Shown here one piece after another: positions 57,845 through 64,000 of a DNA stretch of 64,000 nucleotides. This stretch comes from Thermothelomyces thermophilus ATCC 42464 (Eukaryota > Ascomycota > Sordariomycetes > Sordariales > Chaetomiaceae), in the NCBI RefSeq assembly GCF_000226095.1, contig NC_016472.1:1550001-1614000 (forward strand). The letters are read 5' to 3'. The notes under the pieces are model-generated. The model worked only from the letters and a program-made list of their open reading frames with translations, did not search any database and was not told where the DNA came from. Both the position numbers and the translations under genes were made by a program. Every line of letters begins with the position of its first letter. Position 1 is the stretch's first letter.

Positions 57845-59481
57845 ATGTCTGTCGAGGTCGCGCTCGGCACGCCGCTCGCGGAGGCCCTTAATGTGGCCAT
57901 CCAGGGAAAGATCGCAGAGCTTGGTTGGGCCGGCCCGGGCACCGAGGGCTCTGCTATGTCAGAGTACTTTCTCCTCATGCTCGCGAACGGGAAGACAGAG
58001 TCCGAGATTGCCGCCGAAATCGCTGGCGATTTGCTCTCGCTCGGCCCCGACGACCAAACAGCTCCGGCGTTCGCAAGTTGGCTGTTTCAGCAGATCGGTA
58101 CCCTCAGCGCACAATTAGGTTCCCAGCAGGCCCAGTCCTCTGATGCCACGGACGGGGCAAAGGACGAGCCGATGGATGGGTCCCAGGATGCCAACCAGGA
58201 CACCAATATGGACACATCCGACGCACCCGCAGCCGGGCTCAACGCGTAAGTCACTTCCCACTAGTCGCCGGGCGCAAGACCTCATTGCTGACAAATAACA
58301 GACCTACCGGGCCTAAGGCCATGCGTAACGGAAGCGGCAACATCCGTGGCGGGCGGGAAAAGCGCCTCATGAGCCAGATCAACCGGGCAATGGACCGCCA
58401 ACAAGATTCGGTTCTCCACCGTGTCCGGAATCAGTCTGGCAACGAGAGAATCGGGAGAGGACCGCCGTCTGGGCCGAGGATGGGCGTAGGACGGCAGCCG
58501 CGGACAAACAACGCTCGCGCGGCCAACGTCGCCGCCGGAATTGCGAACATGGGCGGCATGCCACCCCAGGGGCCTGCGGGGATGAACGGAATGGGCGGGA
58601 TGCACCCGATGAACGCCGGCGGCTACACCCAAGCGGACATCTTTGCCATGATGGAGCAGCAGAACCAGATGCTCCAGCAGATGCAGCAGCAGCTGATGAT
58701 GCAGCAGCAGCAGCAGCAACAACAACAACAGCAGCAGAATGGTATGGGGAACCGCGGTGGCTTTGGCCGCGGCAAGCACCAGTTCGACCGGGGCGGGAGA
58801 GGTGGCCAGTTCCGGCGCGGTGGCGGACACCATCAGCACAACGGGCACGGGGAGCACCAACAACCAGGGTCTGAAGGCGGCCAGGCGGACTCTGGTTCGC
58901 AGGGCGACGTGGATATGGCGGGAACCAAGCGCGAGGCGCCGAACCCCGAGGAGACGGTGTGCCGGTTCAACCTGCGGTGCCAGAACAAGGACTGCAAGTT
59001 TGCGCACCAGTCGCCGGCGGCACCGCCCAACACGCCCATCGACCTCAAGGACGTCTGCAGCTTCGGGGCGGCCTGCAAGAACCGCAAGTGTGTCGGGCGC
59101 CACCCGTCACCGGCGGCCAAGGCGGCGCATCAGAGCGAACAGGACTGCAAGTACTTCCCCAACTGCGCCAACCCGGTCTGTCCGTTCCGGCACCCTAGCA
59201 TGCCGGCCTGCCGCAACGGCGGCGAGTGCAAGGTGCCCGGCTGCAAGTTCACACACATCAAGACCCCTTGCAAGTACCGGCCGTGCACCAACCGCAACTG
59301 CCCGTTTATGCACGAGGAGGGTCAGCGGGGCACGTTCCAAGACAAGGTCTGGACGGCAGAAGACGGGCGCAAGGAGCACGTTAGCGAGCGCAAATTTGCC
59401 AACGAGGGGCCGGAGGACCTTGTGCTTCCTGGGTCTGGAGATCAAGCACCGGATGCCGAAGCCACCGAGGTGGTCATCTAG
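57845..59481 (+). CDS. NAB2: Nab2/ZC3H14 poly(A)-RNA-binding protein
   Basis: Exons 57845-58245 and 58302-59481 join as GC|A and give 526 residues. The N-terminal ~100 residues form the PWI-like helical domain that contacts export factors. Then come an Asp-rich linker, an RGG-type/Arg-rich part (NIRGGREKRL, GRGPPSGPRMGVGRQP), a Met/Gln tract (FAMMEQQNQMLQQMQQQ, continuing into CAG/CAA-coded poly-Gln), and Gly/Arg repeats. Five CCCH zinc fingers lie at about 354-470: CRFNLRCQNKDCKFAH, CSFGAACKNRKCVGRH, CKYFPNCANPVCPFRH, CRNGGECKVPGCKFTH and CKYRPCTNRNCPFMH. Nab2 binds poly(A) tails in the nucleus, limits tail length and helps mRNA export. S. cerevisiae Nab2 has seven fingers; five is usual for filamentous fungi and animals. 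ATG context TCACCATGT is good. Confidence 0.94.
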
Positions 59482-60291
59482 TTGGGGGCTGGTGGTGGGG
59501 GGCGGGTGCTCTGATGCGTTGGGAAACGGATGGCAGCGAAGCGGCGCTGGAGGTTGTGGGCGGCTTGTTCAAACGACATTTCGATCACAGGGAGGTAGAC
59601 CAAGGATGGAACGATGGGAAAGGGATGGAGCCCTTATGCGAGGTGACATGGGAACAACAAAATACCGAGGGTAGATACCCAGCAAAGAAGAGGGCATGGG
59701 CATATATATGTGTGGTATTGGACGAGTTTGTTGCCGGCAATGGGTATGTGAAGGTGCGGGTTGGTCATGTACTAGTATATCATCACAGCGGCGTTCTGGA
59801 GCATTTTTGGGTTCCCCTTGGGTCACCTTTTTTTTTCTCTCCCTCTTTCTCTCTTGTCCTCCTTCTCTTAGACCGGCTTTGTTTCTCTGTTCCATGGAAG
59901 CGGAAGATAGTGGGAAGAAGGGTGGTGGATCTCTGGTTGGGGCGAAGAGCGACATGAATAGAGATTGCCGTCGCTCGCTCCCGCTCAGCTTGAAATGTCC
60001 TTGCCCTCCCCCTCTCCCCTCCCATCCCAGCCAAGTGTCCAGGTTTTGATTCAGAACTACTCCGTAGATCGTTCGGAAATGTATGTGCAAACGGTTGTCT
60101 CCATATTCCCTCACGAGCAATATTACCAATATTACCAGGGTTAGGGTTTGAAGCGATGTCACAATCCAAGCTTCCAAGGTGGTACCACAGCAGCGGCGGG
60201 CTTCGCGAAACCCCGGAGAAATCAACCTTATGTTACCTGACCTGAGGCTCAGGTCCGCACCGAGCCATTGCCTGCGCCCACCGTCCTGTCG
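59482..60291. other. Intergenic spacer NAB2-HEM14
   Basis: 3' region of NAB2 and promoter of HEM14. It carries TACTCCGTA (60058) and a chance-looking GGGTTAGGG. No gene supported. Confidence 0.6.
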
Positions 60292-62623
60292 ATGCGGGAT
60301 GTGGCCACTGGAGCGCTGCTCGACATGTACGCAACCAGCCTGCGCTGCACCGCGCGCAATCCGGGCGGCAATGGCGCCAAGTGCGGTCCGCTGCGAACCT
60401 GCCGCCGATTCCTGAGCGCCCACGTCGCCAACGCGCGTCGACCACTGCGATCTACCCCCCCACCCCACCATAACCTGCGCCCGCCAGCACCGACGACCAC
60501 ACCGGCATTGCCATCGTCATCATCACCATCATCATCACCACTATCATCACCATCATCATCACCATTACGACCGGCCATCCCGCCCCGGTCCAGGAGCCAG
60601 CAGAGGCGGCACTATGCCGTGGGCAACAAGCAACACCCGCCGCAGACCATCGCCGTGCTCGGCGGTGGCCTGACCGGTCTCACCACGGCATGGTACCTGA
60701 CGCGGCTCCTCCCCGAGGCCAAGATCACCATCTACGAGGCCAACAAGCGTCTGGGTGGCTGGATCGAGACGGAGAAGGCCGAGGTCAAGACGCCCGACGG
60801 CAAGGTCGGCACCGTACACTTTGAGCGCGCCGCCCGCATGATCAAGCCGCAATCCGCTCCGGCGCGCGTCCCCAAGTGGGACGACCTGGTGTTCTACGAT
60901 CTGGTGCGTCTTGCTCGGCGCGGATAGATATTTCCCCCCTTTGCATGTGTATGACATGGACGAGGCGATGCTGACCGCCCGCCGCGCGCTAATGAATCTC
61001 ATTATCATCAAATCAGGTCACCAAGCTCAACCTGACCGACCAGCTCGTGCACGCGAAGCAGGACGAGGAGGCGGTCTCGGGCTTCATCTACTATCCTGAC
61101 CACCTCGTCCCGCTCCCCAAGGTCACCATTCGGCTGTCCGACCCCCTCGGCGCTCTCCGGCAACTCGCCAACCTCGCCGCCCTGCTCTTCGAGCCCCTCT
61201 TTCGCGACCTGATCCCCGCCGTCCTCAACATCTTCCGCACCAGGAAGGACCCTTTCAGGATGGACTTGTTCCGCGGCCGCCGGGACATGTCGGTCGGGGA
61301 CTACTACGCCTACCGGCTCGGGAGCCCCGCCCTGGTGGACAAGCTCATGTCGGCCATGGTCCACGGCATCACGGGCGGCGACGTGTGGAAGCTGAGCATG
61401 GGGAGCGGCTTCCTGGCGGACCAGCTGGTGCCCACGGACGACGAGCCCATCACCAACGTTCCCGTGCGCAGCGTCGACTACGAGATGATGCTGCAGCTGG
61501 CTCGCGACAAGGCCGTCTTCGACCTGGCCTCGCAGCACCTCGACACGAGCGCGCTCTGGTTCCGCGACGGCTTCAGCACCCTGACCAACGCGCTGGCCGA
61601 CGCGCTCGAGAAGAACCCCAACGTCACCTTCGTCACCGGCCAGTTCGTCACTCGTGTCGAGTACATCGAGAAGGCAGATAAAGTCGGGGTAAGCTATCTC
61701 TCTCTCTGTGGCTCGTCGCACCCGCGTCTTAACCATCCCGCCCTTTTTCTCTCTCTCTCTCCTAGGTTCACATTACGAGATCCCTCATGGAGGAACCCGC
61801 CCTGTACGACAAGGTTGTCTCAACCATCTTCGCCAAGAAGCTATACAAGATCACCGACAAGCTGCTCCCCTCCCTCCTCCCCACCACCGCCGTCAGCATC
61901 ATGCTCGTCAACATCTGGTACCCGGTCCCGCGCATCAACTTCCCCTACAACGGCTTCGGCTACCTCGTCCCGCAAGCTCTCCCCTTCGAGCAGAACCCGG
62001 AGTGCGTCCTCGGCGTCATCTTCGACTCGGACCGCGAGTCCCCGCTTCCGACCCCGTCCGACCCGGACCCGGCCCCGCGCGGGGCCGACACGGTCCAGGG
62101 CACCAAGCTCACCGTCATGATGGGCGGCCACTACTACACCGACTGGCCCCTGCACGTCACGGCGAACACGTTCCGCGCCAAGAAGGCGGCCCTCGCCGCC
62201 GTCGAGCGCCACCTGCGCCTGCCGCCCGAGCTCACCGAGCAGGCGCACGCCTCGGCCAAGCTCTGCCGCGACTGCATCCCCCAGCCCCTCGTCGGCCACG
62301 CAAGGCGCATGCGCGCCGCCCACTCCGAGCTCGAGTGGACCTTCAAGGGCCGCCTCGCCGTCGTCGGCCAGAGCTACCAGAACCCGGGCGTGCTCAACAT
62401 GCTGCGCGCCGCCAGGGACGTCGCCGTCCAGATCGCCGGCCGCGAGGAGGGCGCCGCCGCCGAGTGGTCCGTCGGCGACACCGGGCTCGAGCGCTTCACC
62501 CGCCAGCCCAAGTACCTGTCCCTGCAGAGGCACATGCTGCCCCTGCGCTACGGGAGCGGCGCCTTTGTCGACGAGTCCGGACAGGTCAGGCTGAGGGAGG
62601 GCGCCTTGGGAACCGGAGGGTGA
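60292..62623 (+). CDS. HEM14: Protoporphyrinogen oxidase, mitochondrial
   Basis: Exons 60292-60903, 61017-61688 and 61766-62623 give 713 residues. The enzyme oxidises protoporphyrinogen IX to protoporphyrin IX, the next-to-last step of haem synthesis, at the mitochondrial inner membrane. The FAD motif VLGGGLTGLTTAWYLTR (~120) is followed by the second-strand IYEANKRLGGWIET. Later blocks are HGITGGDVWKLSMGS and, at the end, WTFKGRLAVVGQSYQNPG. The N-terminal ~115 residues are Arg-rich and contain a Ser/Pro run (SSSSPSSSPLSSPSSSPLRP) coded by CAT/CAC-type repeats at 60511-60568; this is a long presequence. A second ATG at 60325 would remove MRDVATGALLD and leave a better presequence (702 residues), so that start is equally possible. 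Both introns are phase 0. It follows NAB2 on the same strand. Confidence 0.93.
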
Positions 62624-63497
62624 TGGTGAGGCCAACTGAAGCATGAAGAAAAGGGGGGAGGGGGGGAGGGTCCGCCCTGCGGCTGGCACCACCCGTAGAT
62701 TTATCTGTTGTGTGCTTGCGTGCGTTGCGCGCGCGCGGGTGTGTAAAATAAGCCGGGCATTGTCCGTTCAGAGGAATGTATTGTAAATCTATATATACAT
62801 ATATATAGTCTTCGAAGAAGACAAGAAAGAAATCATGCAAGACAAAAAGCACAAGCCAAAGATGTATTACGAAACGTACTTCCACCCCCACGTGCACAAC
62901 CTTCGAAGTCATCAGGAGAAAGAAAATAACGACTCTGAGAGAACCACCACCGTATCAGAAACGACGCGGCCCAGACGATGGGTCCCGCGCGTCTTTCCTT
63001 GTTTTTGTGTGTGTTTTATGCTGGTATCATCGCCTATCTAAAAAGCCATTCCACAGCCCCAATGATCTGATATGACATATGACATGGTATCCCGTCCACC
63101 GCGCCCCTCTTCTCCTCATGTCCGTTCACACGTCCCTTGCTTTTCTGTCCTTGTCCTGTATTTGGATTTCCGCCCCGGCAGCCTTGTGGGCTTCTCAAAA
63201 CCCAAACCCTTCCTCCCTTTCTCCCCACAAACAAGACCCCAATTCCTGTTCCCGCTCCTCTTGCTGTGTCGTGTCGGGCCAAAAACAAAAAAAAAAGTGA
63301 ATGCACAACATGATACCATACAAAAAAGACGCCAACACGCTAGAATGCTGCCAGGCACTGGTCGGTCCCCGCCCGTAGGGAATAAGCCGTCGTGCGCCGA
63401 CGGAAGAGAAAGAAGAATAAGCCGGCCAGAGCAACCACAGTCACGGCAGATCGGTTTTCGTCAGAGAAACGCACCCCGCCGGTTGGCTTCCTGAGGT
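62624..63497. other. Convergent 3' spacer
   Basis: HEM14 3' end with TATATATACATATATATAG (about 62790) and the 3' flank of the Gln-rich gene. No gene supported. Confidence 0.65.
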
Positions 63498-64000
63498 CTA
63501 GTCGAGAACCACCACGGGCGCGTTGTTGTTGCCTACGCCGCCTCCGCGCTGCTGACCCTGCGCCTGGGCCTGACCATGCATCTGCTGCTGCAGTCGTGCT
63601 TGTTGTAATTGCTGTTGCTGTTGCTGTTGCTGCTGTTGGTACTGTGCTTGTTGGCCCTGCTGGAGCGGGTGTGGAAATCGCCCAGGCGCGCCACTACCGT
63701 GCAGCGGGAGAGCCGGCTGCTGTTGCTGCTGTTGCTGCTGCTGTTGTTGCTGCTGTTGCTGTGGTTGCTGCGGCTGTTGTGGTTGCTGCTGATTTTGCAG
63801 CTCTAGGGCTTGAGGTTGTTGCGGACGTTGGGTGGGTTGCGGGGCTTGCGCCGGCGCCTGCTGCGGAGGCGCTGGTGTACCGGCCAGTGACTGGAGCGCT
63901 TCGTCAATGAGGGCCAAAAGATTGCCGATCCCGTCGTCCCAGGTCGCCGCCGCGCCATTCATGAGGCCCTTAAACCCGCGACCGTTTGTCGACCAGACGC
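63498..64000 (-). CDS. C-terminal part of a Gln-rich protein (runs off the window)
   Basis: The minus-strand frame is open from the window edge to the TAG at 63498, so this is a 3' fragment of at least 167 residues. It starts WSTNGRGFKGLMNGAAATW and DDGIGNLLALIDEALQSLAG, an ordered amphipathic segment, then turns into Pro/Gln repeats, two long poly-Gln runs and QQMHGQAQAQGQQRGGGV, ending NNNAPVVVLD. The Gln runs are coded by mixed CAG/CAA. Such tails are common in fungal transcription regulators and Mediator subunits, but the visible part is not enough to name the protein. The Met at 63962 is probably internal. Confidence 0.75.
   Translation of the reverse strand, partial: VWSTNGRGFKGLMNGAAATWDDGIGNLLALIDEALQSLAGTPAPPQQAPAQAPQPTQRPQQPQALELQNQQQPQQPQQPQQQQQQQQQQQQQQQPALPLHGSGAPGRFPHPLQQGQQAQYQQQQQQQQQQLQQARLQQQMHGQAQAQGQQRGGGVGNNNAPVVVLD

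Noticed and set aside
60136-60150. Telomere-like GGGTTAGGGTTTG
   Set aside because: Only two units, inside a gene-rich region; this is expected by chance at this length.
60268-60291. Earlier start for HEM14
   Set aside because: The codon at 60268 is TTG. The first true ATG in frame is at 60292.

Overview
The window is nuclear DNA from a filamentous ascomycete (Pezizomycotina). It is most likely a sordariomycete, and the style of the proteins and the GC-rich exons fit the Sordariales/Chaetomiaceae. The evidence is short introns (about 50-230 bp) with GT..AG ends and CTAAC/CTGAC branch sites, pyrimidine-rich leaders, 0.3-2.5 kb intergenic spacers full of microsatellites and homopolymer runs, and a gene set of fungal type (Crh-family wall transglycosylase, fungal SWIRM/amine-oxidase/HMG LSD1, fungal histidyl-tRNA synthetase, alkane-type P450). 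The species cannot be fixed from the sequence alone.

Layout from left to right: a 3.4 kb largely non-coding stretch holding one doubtful 70-codon Cys/Thr-rich ORF; a FYVE-RING E3 ligase (+); cytidine deaminase (-); a full-length ABCB exporter (-); an extremely intron-rich histidyl-tRNA synthetase (+); a long spacer; an orphan 415-aa protein (+); a Ca2+/calmodulin-dependent kinase (-); a UBE2W-type E2 (+); VPS33 (+); an LSD1-type demethylase (+); ATP synthase gamma (-), divergent from DNA topoisomerase I (+); a GPI-anchored Crh glycosidase (-); two small orphan membrane proteins in divergent orientation; a mitochondrial-looking aromatic aminotransferase (+), convergent with a P450 (-); a secreted GH20 hexosaminidase (-); NAB2 (+); protoporphyrinogen oxidase HEM14 (+); and the 3' end of a Gln-rich gene (-) leaving the window.

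The genes do not form one pathway. They are mainly housekeeping: translation, endolysosomal ubiquitin and tethering functions, chromatin and DNA topology, mRNA export, haem, ATP synthesis and cell-wall remodelling. I see no secondary-metabolite backbone gene, CRISPR, transposon, virus-like element, tRNA or rRNA. I could rebuild exon structures for nearly all genes by joining splice sites so that the frame and the family alignment are both kept. Every model reported with several exons sums to a whole number of codons.

The most notable observations are the histidyl-tRNA synthetase (17 introns, exons down to 11-13 nt, and two in-frame starts suggesting dual cytosolic/mitochondrial targeting), a charged insertion inside NBD1 of the ABC exporter, stop-free introns of a multiple of three in TOP1, a 9-mer (TACTCCGTA) found five times and only in spacers, and complementary poly-T/poly-A tracts inside a P450 intron. 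I did not find a convincing new multi-gene system.
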